Shown here: piece by piece, positions 1 through 6,617 of the stretch
Layout of the letters: every line of letters starts with the position of its first letter
Numbering within the stretch: the first letter of the stretch is position 1
Source: an archaeon
GTDB taxonomy: Archaea; Asgardarchaeota; Hermodarchaeia; Hermodarchaeales; Hermodarchaeaceae
Assembly (NCBI GenBank): GCA_016550425.1
Contig: JABXGS010000247.1
Location: forward strand, 1 to 17,329
DNA length: 17,329 nucleotides
Direction: 5' to 3'
Made by a program: the position numbers and the translations under genes
Notes under the pieces: generated by a model
The model's database searches: none
Told to the model about the DNA's origin: nothing
Seen by the model: the letters and a program-made list of their open reading frames with translations, nothing else

Positions 1-726
1 GCCCTACTAGTGATTGCTCTTGTAGGTGGTGTAGCAACATTTGCCACTTTCTTGGTCTTTCAACGGGGAAGTGAAACCTTACATCGCATTATCATTGCTG
101 CTTTTATATCGCCCCTTTTCTTCATTCTTACAGTTTTCATTGGACAAGCCATCTTCCTAGTTTTGCTTTTTCAAGGACTTACAAACCTACATCTTTCGAT
201 GATAGCGCTTGCCTCCATCATGTTTTCCGCCTTTTCCATGGTCTTCATCTTTACGGATGCCCTCGGAATGATGGGACGAAACGTCTTGTTTACAATATAT
301 GGCATAATTCTCGGAGTGTTCATTGCGACTAATTTTACTTGGGTTATCTCTATGGCGCTTCTCGTTATCTTAGCTATTCAAGACACAATCTTTGCTATCC
401 GACTAGGACCCACAATCGTTGATGCTGATCCTCAACGGCATGCCCGCGCCGCCTTTACCTTTGTGATCGGACCTCTCATCATCGGCGTAGGAGACCTCAT
501 CGTCTATGCTGCTCTTGTGTCGTACGCACTGCGCTATGTTGGCTGGACCTTTGCTATATTGACCTTCGCTGCCGTTCTCACCGGATGTCTAATTAATACA
601 CAAATAGTTGTAAAGAGACCCAATCAAGTCATTCCTGGGTTACCCATTCCTCTCTTATGTGCACTCCTTCCAATCTCTATTGGTCTTGCCCTTATTTTTT
701 TGGGCTTTGGTGGCGTCTTTCTCTAA
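1..726 (+). CDS. Presenilin/signal-peptide-peptidase-like intramembrane aspartyl protease (5' partial)
   Basis: The reading frame is open to the left edge; a GTG at 10 is the first possible start inside the window, but the gene probably begins upstream. Numbering from that GTG gives 238 residues, nearly all hydrophobic, with roughly seven or eight membrane segments. Three presenilin/SPP (family A22-type) signatures occur in the right order and spacing: an Asp in a helix (AIQDTIF, D125, where most family members have YD), a GxGD motif (IGVGDLI, D162), and a PxLP-type motif (PGLP, residues 209-212). Known members cut transmembrane segments inside the lipid bilayer using the two Asp residues. 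Archaeal homologues usually have about 300 residues and nine helices, consistent with loss of the first one or two helices at the edge. The YD to QD change is unusual but leaves the catalytic Asp. A T6 run follows the stop. The family assignment is inference from motifs; a different polytopic protein is possible but less likely. Confidence 0.68.
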   Translation, partial: ALLVIALVGGVATFATFLVFQRGSETLHRIIIAAFISPLFFILTVFIGQAIFLVLLFQGLTNLHLSMIALASIMFSAFSMVFIFTDALGMMGRNVLFTIYGIILGVFIATNFTWVISMALLVILAIQDTIFAIRLGPTIVDADPQRHARAAFTFVIGPLIIGVGDLIVYAALVSYALRYVGWTFAILTFAAVLTGCLINTQIVVKRPNQVIPGLPIPLLCALLPISIGLALIFLGFGGVFL

Positions 727-740
727 TCTATGGACCAATC

Positions 741-746
741 TTTTTT
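741..746 (+). terminator. Poly-T tract after the protease gene
   Basis: Six consecutive T residues lie 15 bases after the TAA stop at 724-726. Archaeal RNA polymerase commonly terminates at short T-rich tracts without a hairpin, so this is a plausible 3' end for the upstream gene. There is no direct proof. Confidence 0.4.
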
Positions 747-762
747 CCGTAAGAATAGGAAA

Positions 763-805
763 AACTCCTGAGCTTAAACGAAACCTTTATGCCCGTTCAG
801 GAGTT
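763..805. repeat. Inverted repeat upstream of small GTPase 1
   Basis: AACTCCTGA (763-771) and TCAGGAGTT (797-805) are perfect reverse complements. Pairing can extend inward by one G-T and one C-G pair (772/796, 773/795). The 21-base interval contains AT-rich TATA-like stretches (around 774-778 and 784-789), placed suitably for a start site near 810. The dyad could be an operator around the promoter of the GTPase gene, or a long-loop hairpin. The symmetry is seen; the function is inferred. Confidence 0.4.
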
Positions 806-839
806 GTCTGCCTTAGAGTACCACCTGGGAAGGGTGTAA

Positions 840-1445
840 TTGACAGATAGATTAGCACCTACAGATGTCCATGAACGTTTCAAAGAAAAGCCCACTGACT
901 TTGGACTAAAAGTAGTCATGATGGGTGATGGCGCAGTTGGCAAAACATCATTGGTGCTCCGATACACCCAAAATACTTTCTCCCCTGAATACAAACAATC
1001 GCTTGGAGCTAGTTTTGCAGTTAAGGACTTGGATGTACAAGAGCGTAATGTCAAACTCGTCATCTGGGACGTCGCTGGGCAACCTTCCTTTCGCCAAGTT
1101 CGTCGTCATTATTACAGTGGTGCCCATGGAGCACTACTTGTTTTTGACGTATCTGAACCCAGTTCTTTCATGACACTACGAAATTGGTATAATGATTTTC
1201 GTCGAATAGTGCCTAATGGTGTCGTGGTCCTCATTGGTAACAAAGTAGACTTGACGGAGAAACGAATGGTTCCACCAGAAGCTGCTGAAATGCTCCAAAG
1301 ATGGTGGAATATCCCATATATCGAAACTTCAGCTGCCACTGCAGCAGGAGTTCATGATGCGTTTCTTGAATTAACGAATGATGCATTGACCAGAGCATTT
1401 TCTCAGATGCGAGAACGTGATAAACCAATCCTTAATGGTACCTAA
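840..1445 (+). CDS. Ras/Rab-like small GTPase 1
   Basis: A 201-residue Ras-superfamily GTPase. Visible motifs are the P-loop GDGAVGKTS (29-37), switch I around YKQSLG (51-56), WDVAGQ (75-80, with the Gln equivalent to Ras Gln61), NKVD (133-136) and ETSAA (161-165). All GTP-binding boxes are present, so it should bind and hydrolyse GTP. The switch I residue equivalent to Ras Thr35 is Ser54, a conservative change in the residue that contacts magnesium and effectors. The C-terminus has no Cys, so there is no prenylation signal. A TTG start at 840 is chosen because an in-frame TAA lies at 837 and the first ATG (918) would remove the first beta strand; GGGAAG at 827-832 could be the ribosome site. 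The stop TAA interleaves with the TAG of the convergent NfeD-like gene. GTPases of this type are expanded in Asgard archaea; the partner is unknown. Confidence 0.93.
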   Translation: MTDRLAPTDVHERFKEKPTDFGLKVVMMGDGAVGKTSLVLRYTQNTFSPEYKQSLGASFAVKDLDVQERNVKLVIWDVAGQPSFRQVRRHYYSGAHGALLVFDVSEPSSFMTLRNWYNDFRRIVPNGVVVLIGNKVDLTEKRMVPPEAAEMLQRWWNIPYIETSAATAAGVHDAFLELTNDALTRAFSQMRERDKPILNGT

Positions 1446-1873
1446 GTCTTTGTGGCGTCTGGGGTTGTACTTACGAATAAGGTAAGACCTGAGATGCCAA
1501 CGACCCATATCTGGCTATTTTCTATAATGGCTTCTTTTGCCTGAGCTTTCCATTCTTCTCCCCGGACACTTACTTTTCCTTTCCAAAGTTCTCCTTCTCT
1601 GAAAAAGCTGGCAAGTGCTGTTCCCTGCTGTCCAATTACTGGATCATAAACAGGAATTGAAGAACTCGACCAATATGAATAAATTTTCACTATGGTAAAA
1701 CCCGCTAATCCGATTGCCACAATTGTCATTCCCAAAACCAAGAACTGTGGAAGAAAGATGAACAGAATGATGAAAGCAATTATAGCGATGATGACTTCTT
1801 CGATGATATTGAATAGAATAAATGCGTATAACCGTCGTCTTGACTTCTCAGCGTTAATCATCATGTCCCTCAT
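1442..1873 (-). CDS. NfeD-like membrane-anchored OB-fold protein
   Basis: A 143-residue protein with two hydrophobic helices (about residues 14-40 and 44-68) followed by a soluble C-terminal domain with the NfeD signature: IGQQGTA near 79-85, KVSVRGEEWKA near 99-109 and a terminal VVGISGLTLFV strand pair. NfeD C-terminal domains are small OB-fold beta barrels, usually found with stomatin/prohibitin-type proteins or as part of clpP-class membrane proteases. No stomatin gene is next to it here, so the partner is not evident. This is the short NfeD form without the ClpP-like protease domain. The ATG at 1873 is chosen; ATG codons 4 and 5 are alternatives. An AT-rich stretch at about 1906-1920 (read on this strand) could be its TATA box. 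Its TAG stop shares two bases with the TAA of GTPase 1 on the other strand. Confidence 0.82.
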   Translation of the reverse strand: MRDMMINAEKSRRRLYAFILFNIIEEVIIAIIAFIILFIFLPQFLVLGMTIVAIGLAGFTIVKIYSYWSSSSIPVYDPVIGQQGTALASFFREGELWKGKVSVRGEEWKAQAKEAIIENSQIWVVGISGLTLFVSTTPDATKT

Positions 1874-1983
1874 TGTGAAGCCTTTCTATAATTGCGTAAT
1901 CACTCCGCAAAAATAATGTTATCGTATCAAAATGCTGAGGTATCGGTAGGCTTTTACAGATTCCACACCAGCAGTAATACCTT

Positions 1984-1989
1984 GGAGGT
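1984..1989 (+). promoter_or_regulatory. Shine-Dalgarno site for the M20 peptidase
   Basis: GGAGGT lies 10 bases before the ATG at 2000. It decides the start in favour of this ATG over the in-frame TTG at 1892, which has no such site and would add 36 residues lacking family similarity. A TATA-like CTTTTACA at about 1952-1959 fits transcription starting just upstream of this site. Confidence 0.7.
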
Positions 1990-1999
1990 AAGGCAGGCC

Positions 2000-3220
2000 A
2001 TGGCAGAAACAGAACTTGCATATGAACTGAATCTATTGCGAAAACTAGTTGAAATCAACACCACCGTGACCAATGAATCTCGGATGGGTTATGCAGAATG
2101 CTCAGAGATGATTCGACTCACAGCACAACAACTAGGACTTGGCACTGAAGTCTTAGATGGGCGTGATGTTACTATCGACGGAGAATCACGACCTAATGTG
2201 ATAGTCTCTTTGGATGGAACCACAGATGTGGATTTACTCTTCGTCACGCATCTCGACGTCGTTCCCGCTGATGAATCAAACTGGAATACACACCCCTTTC
2301 GTCTTCGGGTTACTAGTGATCGAGCCTTTGGACGTGGGGCTGCAGATGATAAATCCAACATAGTTGCAGCAATGAGTGCTATGGGAGAGCTAGCCAAAGG
2401 TGAACCTGAAGTCAATATCAAACTGTTAGTCACAGTGGATGAAGAGATTGGAGGACGAGCAGGAATTGGATATCTATTTGACGATATTGGTATCCATGGA
2501 AATGCCGGCGTCGTCATTGATAGTGCTCCCAATTATATTAGCATCGGGGCAAGTGGTGCACTCTGGGGTCAAATCATTATCAAAGGTGAAGGAGGTCATA
2601 GTGGGTATCCTGAACAAGCCGATAATGCAATTTACAGAGCTACTGCTTTTGTTGAAAAACTCAAACGGTACCATTCCACCGTGTCAAAGGTTCGTAGTAA
2701 ATTGAAGGCTCCACCTGAAGCCCCTTATCCTAAAGTTCATGGTCGGTTCACCGTGACGATGATACACGCTGGTGAAAAAGAAAATGTCATCCCTGACAAA
2801 TGTGAGATACGGTTTGACCGACGCCTGATACCAGAAGAAGATTCTAAACAAGCCGAAGCTGATCTACGAAAATATATCTCGGAATTGGCAGCGAAAGAGA
2901 AGACAGTCATTGAGGATGTAAAAATTCTCAATAATGTGGATGGGTATTTCACAGATATGAAGCATCCATTCATTCGTCATTTCTCCCAATTAGCACAAGA
3001 AGTGGTCGGTGAGACTCTTCCCATCGCAGCGGATTTAGGAGGGAATGATGGCGCCCTTCTCGCTCAAGCTGGAATACCAGTTGTGTGTTTTGGTACGATT
3101 CGCCATGATACCAATTATCACAACCATAATGAATTCGTCTATCTCAACGATATCAAAATTGTGCGAGACGTTCTGATTGCCTTAGGTAAGAGTCCCGCAG
3201 CTAAGTTCAATTCTCGCTAA
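2000..3220 (+). CDS. M20-family metallopeptidase (ArgE/DapE/carboxypeptidase G2 type)
   Basis: A 406-residue protein of normal length for M20 dinuclear zinc hydrolases. Numbered from the ATG at 2000, the family residues are visible: HLDVVP (His84, Asp86), GRGAADDKSN with the metal-bridging Asp116, DEEIGG with Glu148 as probable general base and Glu149 as ligand, GGHSGYPEQADNA opening the lid/dimerisation domain, and a late His in NYHNHNEF for the second zinc. These enzymes remove an acyl or amino-acid group from N-acyl amino acids or short peptides in the cytosol. The exact substrate cannot be read from the sequence: acetylornithine or succinyl-diaminopimelate deacylase, the LysW-linked LysK, and di/tripeptidase are all possible. 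No biosynthetic operon surrounds it, so a peptidase or aminoacylase role is as likely as arginine or lysine synthesis. It stands alone, divergent from the NfeD-like gene. Confidence 0.9.
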   Translation: MAETELAYELNLLRKLVEINTTVTNESRMGYAECSEMIRLTAQQLGLGTEVLDGRDVTIDGESRPNVIVSLDGTTDVDLLFVTHLDVVPADESNWNTHPFRLRVTSDRAFGRGAADDKSNIVAAMSAMGELAKGEPEVNIKLLVTVDEEIGGRAGIGYLFDDIGIHGNAGVVIDSAPNYISIGASGALWGQIIIKGEGGHSGYPEQADNAIYRATAFVEKLKRYHSTVSKVRSKLKAPPEAPYPKVHGRFTVTMIHAGEKENVIPDKCEIRFDRRLIPEEDSKQAEADLRKYISELAAKEKTVIEDVKILNNVDGYFTDMKHPFIRHFSQLAQEVVGETLPIAADLGGNDGALLAQAGIPVVCFGTIRHDTNYHNHNEFVYLNDIKIVRDVLIALGKSPAAKFNSR

Positions 3221-3321
3221 CACCCCCCATTAGGCTTATAAGGTGTCCAAATTCCTCACATACTCTCGCAAAACTCAATCCGCGCGAAATTCATGTGGCG
3301 CCAGCTCCATTAACCGAGACA

Positions 3322-3365
3322 AGAAGGCAGTTCAAGGTATCCTCAAGATACCGGAGAAGCCTTCT
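3322..3365 (+). ncRNA. Nested hairpin; possible small RNA or leader element
   Basis: AGAAGGC (3322-3328) pairs perfectly with GCCTTCT (3359-3365). Inside, GGTATC (3336-3341) pairs with GATACC (3347-3352) around a five-base CTCAA loop. A 7-nt/6-nt internal loop separates the stems. The two-stem plus internal-loop shape recalls an H/ACA guide unit, but no ACA box follows the lower stem and there is no clear kink-turn, so that identity is not supported. It could also be a leader hairpin for topoisomerase VI. Only the pairing is seen. Confidence 0.35.
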
Positions 3366-3379
3366 AGCCCTGAGGTAAA

Positions 3380-3387
3380 GATTTAAG
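3380..3387 (+). promoter_or_regulatory. Candidate TATA box for the topoisomerase VI operon
   Basis: GATTTAAG resembles archaeal TATA boxes and lies about 70 bases before the ATG at 3456, predicting a start near 3410 and a leader of about 45 bases. GGGG at 3442-3445 lies about ten bases before the ATG and could serve as ribosome site. Weak single-site evidence. Confidence 0.35.
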
Positions 3388-3455
3388 GTCTCTTCTTCCT
3401 TGTCAACACGGTTAACGGTTTTAGTCGGTGCTCATTCCAAGCGGGGTAATCTCAG

Positions 3456-5345
3456 ATGGGAAAAACTACACTAGATGTTAAAGCAGAACCAACTCGCCAA
3501 TCCGAAAAGAATAGTGTCATCCGGCGTGGGGAAGTCGCTGAGTTCTTTCGGAAACGTACTCAACTTGTAGGGTTCTCCATGGAAATGCACAAATTCACCC
3601 AATACTGTGCAGAGTTTAGTGATAATGCCCTTGATGCCATCGAAACCTATTATTGGACTCGTGGTTCAAAATCGAAAAAGACCACACCCACCCCCATTGT
3701 ACTCGACGAGCCACCAGAGACTGTTTCTTATCCTGAAGTCCCTCAACCGCTAAAGACCACTCGTCGACCCACTTCAGCCACAGCCATTTCTGAACGAATT
3801 AAACTATTGGCATCTCCAATTCGCGGAATTATCCACCACGAGCCTATTTTGCTCATGGTTCTTCAAGAGTTGGAGAAACCAGAAATCCTTCCCTCGGAGG
3901 TCGCAGGAAGAAATCTCCTCATGTATAGCTTTGAGTCCTTGGACACCGGAATTGGGATGACAAAACGCGACCTACAACAATATGGGCTCTACCTCGCTAG
4001 TAGCAAAAGCTTCAAACTCTGTCAAACACGAGGAAGCCAAGGCTTTGGAGCTTCAAGTGCGTTTAGTGATGCGCAAAATACAACCGGTCGACCGATCATT
4101 GTAGCCACGCGGCACCCGGCTGAACGTCAAGGTTACACATCAATCTTTTTCACTACGAGTAAAAACAAAAAAGATTACCTCTTAAAAGAAACTGCAATTC
4201 CCATGTCTTTCAATCATGGGACCTACCTTCAACTCTCTTTTCTGAATCTTCCTTATCGACGCGGGTATGCAGATGAATACGTCCGTCAAACCTCTTACTT
4301 GAATGCCCATGTCAATATAATCTTCATCGACCCATATGGCGATGTTTACATTTATCCAAGGCGAGTTCGCGAATTCGTACGTGAACCCAGTTATGCTATG
4401 CCTCATCCAGCATCAACAAGTATCGGAGATTTCCAGGATCTCATTCGAAATACCACCAATAAAACACTCACTGAATTTCTTGCCAACAGTTATTGCAGAT
4501 TAAGCCGAAGAAAAGCACAACAGATTTTAGCAAAAGCTGCGAAGCGTATGCGCACCGATCCGATTACATCCAAGCATTCGCCCAAGCAACTCACGCAAGC
4601 CCAAATTAAAGCTCTTTATGCCAGCTTCATTTCTGAGAAATATTATGCTCCCCCAACCGAAACTGTAGTTCCAGTGGGCGAAGAAGTGATCAGGCAAACC
4701 TTACAAGAGATTTTCAAAGCGGAATTTGTTGAAGCAGTTAGTCGACCACCCACCAGCAGTAAAGGTCTGGCTTTTGCAGTAGAAGTCGCCGCGGTTTATG
4801 ATTCTGCACTTTCCAATCAGTCCGGAGTTGGAGTTTTATACCGATTCGTGAATCGAACTCCCAAACTTCGAGATAATTCAGATTGTGCAATTTGGAAAGC
4901 AGCAGCATCCGTAAATTGGCGTAATTACCGCATGGATGTTGCCAGTAATGGCCTTCCCACTGGCTCCGTCCGGCTCTTTGCTAATGTAGTTGGTCCTTTT
5001 GTCCATCTTATCTTCAAAGCCCAATCCAAGCAAGCTCTCGCCGAGGATGATATCCTGCTTCGTGAATTGAAACTTGCTTTTGAAGAAGTAGGTCGAAAAC
5101 TTCGTCGCCATATTGTTCGAGTAATTGCACGCCGTGAACAAGAACGACGGGCAGATGTACTTCTTCGATATTCACGCATTGTTGGCCAATCAATTGTGAA
5201 CATTCAACAAACCGATTCAAAAATAACTAAGAAACAACTGCAAGCGCTCCCACAGCAATTGGAAGAAGTCATCACCAAAGTTGTTGGAATCGAGCCTTCA
5301 GCCAAGGCTAGAATGGAAGAAACACAGGAGGTGGCTGCAGAATGA
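3456..5345 (+). CDS. top6B: DNA topoisomerase VI subunit B (divergent, with an insertion)
   Basis: A 629-residue ATPase subunit of type IIB topoisomerase VI, which clamps one DNA duplex and drives ATP-dependent strand passage with subunit A. The GHKL ATPase fold is visible: N box EFSDNALDA (general-base Glu53, metal-binding Asn57), G1 box DTGIGM (163-168, where most have DNGIG), and RGSQGFGAS (192-200) as the ATP lid, preceded by the characteristic SSK. An H2TH-like helical region lies at about 324-395. The transducer domain includes AQSKQALAE, placing Lys525 at the switch-lysine position. Crenarchaeal Top6B has about 530 residues; here N box and G1 box are about 106 residues apart instead of about 34, so an extra segment of roughly 70 residues sits in the ATPase domain. 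The C-terminal tail is charged and probably a coiled helix. The gene overlaps the A subunit by ATGA, as expected for a stoichiometric complex. Confidence 0.9.
   Translation: MGKTTLDVKAEPTRQSEKNSVIRRGEVAEFFRKRTQLVGFSMEMHKFTQYCAEFSDNALDAIETYYWTRGSKSKKTTPTPIVLDEPPETVSYPEVPQPLKTTRRPTSATAISERIKLLASPIRGIIHHEPILLMVLQELEKPEILPSEVAGRNLLMYSFESLDTGIGMTKRDLQQYGLYLASSKSFKLCQTRGSQGFGASSAFSDAQNTTGRPIIVATRHPAERQGYTSIFFTTSKNKKDYLLKETAIPMSFNHGTYLQLSFLNLPYRRGYADEYVRQTSYLNAHVNIIFIDPYGDVYIYPRRVREFVREPSYAMPHPASTSIGDFQDLIRNTTNKTLTEFLANSYCRLSRRKAQQILAKAAKRMRTDPITSKHSPKQLTQAQIKALYASFISEKYYAPPTETVVPVGEEVIRQTLQEIFKAEFVEAVSRPPTSSKGLAFAVEVAAVYDSALSNQSGVGVLYRFVNRTPKLRDNSDCAIWKAAASVNWRNYRMDVASNGLPTGSVRLFANVVGPFVHLIFKAQSKQALAEDDILLRELKLAFEEVGRKLRRHIVRVIARREQERRADVLLRYSRIVGQSIVNIQQTDSKITKKQLQALPQQLEEVITKVVGIEPSAKARMEETQEVAAE
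5326..5333 (+). promoter_or_regulatory. Shine-Dalgarno site inside top6B for top6A
   Basis: AGGAGGTG lies within the last codons of the B subunit gene, eight bases before the ATG of the A subunit. It supports that start and translational coupling through the ATGA overlap. Confidence 0.75.
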
Positions 5346-6577
5346 GTAGTGGAAGCCGACGACGTCGAGCGGCTCAAAATTCAACACTCGAGGAATCCCT
5401 GCCCGGTACCGAACGTTCTGTCAATGATAAATTTGCTGCTGTACAAAAACTCCGTAAAAACCTTCAAGATACACAAACCGGTGCAAAATTACCGCGCGGT
5501 GTAAAACTTGTCACTGAAAAAGACACTGAAAAGTTACATGAAGAAATCCATAAGCTAATGCGCACTCTCATCAAAGAAATTGGGAAGGGGAATCCTCCTT
5601 CACTTGAACTCCCATTACGTGGAAGCGGAAACATCATTTGGGATGAAGACAACGATCTCTTGTTACTTGGCGAAAAAACAACAATACGCTCATTAGGGAA
5701 TCTTCGCACTGCCAAGGATGTAACCCGACTTATCCGGGTCTTAGAAATCGTCCACGAACTCTTAGAAAAGAACATTCATGCGACGAAACGAGAAATCTTC
5801 TATAACGATGTTAAACTCTTCGAGGATCAACGTCAATCAGACACGACTATCGATGATATTGGACCCCTTCTTGGCACGAACCGTGAATCAACTCATATAG
5901 TTGCTAGTGCGAAAGGCACGGTATTAGGTCGATTAGTACTGGAAGATAGTGGGGATCGGATTGATTGCACCCAACTGGGCACCGGTGGTTGGTCGATTAC
6001 ACCTTTCTTGGATCGAGTGGAAATCGTAGAATCGGATGCTGAATTCCTCCTTATTGTTGAAAAGGATGCAGCCATGCTTCGGCTTAGTGAGGTTAAATGG
6101 TGGAATAAATATCCCTGCATCCTTCTGACTGCTAAAGGTTCTCCTGATATCGCAAGTCGCATCTTTGCTCGACGCCTATCGAAAGAATTGAAGCTTCCCG
6201 CATTCACTCTTGTCGACGCAGATCCCTTCGGGCATTATATTCATAGCGTCTATCTTCGGGGCAGTAAGCGGTTGAGTTATGAAAGCCCTTTCCTAGCCAC
6301 ACCAGACTTGAAATTACTCGGTGTTCTGGGTAGAGACCTCGACCAATACAATATTCCCAAGGAGTGTCGTCTACGCATGACTCCACAAGATATCAAACGT
6401 GCAAAGGCAGTTATGGAAGAACCTTTCGTTGCGCAAAACCCAAAGTGGGTAGCTGATATCCACCTAATGGTTAAACGCAAAGAAAAGGCAGAAATTCAAG
6501 CGCTGAGTAGTCACGGCTTTGAATTCTTAGCTGATACCTATCTCCCCACTAAACTCGAAACAGGCGACTGGATCTGA
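5342..6577 (+). CDS. top6A: DNA topoisomerase VI subunit A (Spo11/plant TOP6A-like)
   Basis: The 411-residue DNA-cleaving subunit. A Lys/Arg-rich N-terminal tail of about 60 residues precedes a winged-helix (CAP-like) domain with the catalytic Tyr in TKREIFYNDV (Tyr154), then a Toprim domain with LLIVEKDAA (Glu240) and DADPFGH (Asp292, Asp294), the acidic residues that bind magnesium. Tyr154 would attack DNA to form a 5'-phosphotyrosyl bond; the double-strand break is made in the Top6A dimer and duplex passage is powered by Top6B. Several blocks (NDVKLFEDQ, the GDRIDCTQLGTGG region, VEKDAAMLRL, CRLRMTPQDIK, KAEIQALSSHGFEFL, and an ending DW plus one residue) match plant TOP6A as I remember it more closely than they match Methanocaldococcus or Sulfolobus Top6A. 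It is slightly longer than typical archaeal subunits because of the basic tail. A T-rich stretch follows the stop. Confidence 0.95.
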   Translation: MSSGSRRRRAAQNSTLEESLPGTERSVNDKFAAVQKLRKNLQDTQTGAKLPRGVKLVTEKDTEKLHEEIHKLMRTLIKEIGKGNPPSLELPLRGSGNIIWDEDNDLLLLGEKTTIRSLGNLRTAKDVTRLIRVLEIVHELLEKNIHATKREIFYNDVKLFEDQRQSDTTIDDIGPLLGTNRESTHIVASAKGTVLGRLVLEDSGDRIDCTQLGTGGWSITPFLDRVEIVESDAEFLLIVEKDAAMLRLSEVKWWNKYPCILLTAKGSPDIASRIFARRLSKELKLPAFTLVDADPFGHYIHSVYLRGSKRLSYESPFLATPDLKLLGVLGRDLDQYNIPKECRLRMTPQDIKRAKAVMEEPFVAQNPKWVADIHLMVKRKEKAEIQALSSHGFEFLADTYLPTKLETGDWI

Positions 6578-6599
6578 AACGAACTAGTCGAATAATAAT

Positions 6600-6617
6600 A
6601 CCTTTCTTTGCATTTTT
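6600..6617 (+). terminator. T-rich terminator after the topoisomerase VI operon
   Basis: A pyrimidine-rich run including CTTTCTTT and TTTTT starts about 23 bases after the TGA of top6A. No hairpin is seen, in line with archaeal T-tract termination. It abuts the end of the convergent regulator gene. Confidence 0.4.

Larger units (their letters stand above)
3221..3455. other. Non-coding gap before the topoisomerase VI operon
   Basis: This 235-base gap holds no convincing ORF or tRNA. It contains TATA-like CTTATAAG (about 3234-3241), a nested hairpin (3322-3365), a second TATA-like GATTTAAG (about 3380-3387), and a pyrimidine-rich tract just after it. One reading is a small RNA gene (first TATA to the pyrimidine tract) followed by the topoisomerase promoter. 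The other is a long structured leader. The sequence cannot separate these. Confidence 0.4.

Noticed and set aside
659..850. A 63-codon plus-strand frame across the protease end and the gap
   Set aside because: It overlaps the protease 3' end out of frame and covers the inverted repeat and ribosome site of GTPase 1; no family pattern.
1892..1999. Longer M20 peptidase starting at the TTG at 1892
   Set aside because: The added 36 residues do not resemble the family, and GGAGGT at 1984-1989 clearly serves the ATG at 2000.
2089..2532. A 147-codon minus-strand frame inside the M20 gene
   Set aside because: Antisense to a gene with intact catalytic motifs; Ser/Pro/Thr-rich composition typical of a shadow frame.
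3221..3455. tRNA or H/ACA or C/D guide RNA in the pre-topoisomerase gap
   Set aside because: A TTCAAGG stretch recalls a T loop but its flanks do not pair and no acceptor stem is found. No ACA box follows the lower stem, and no C box is found with the CTGA at about 3370.
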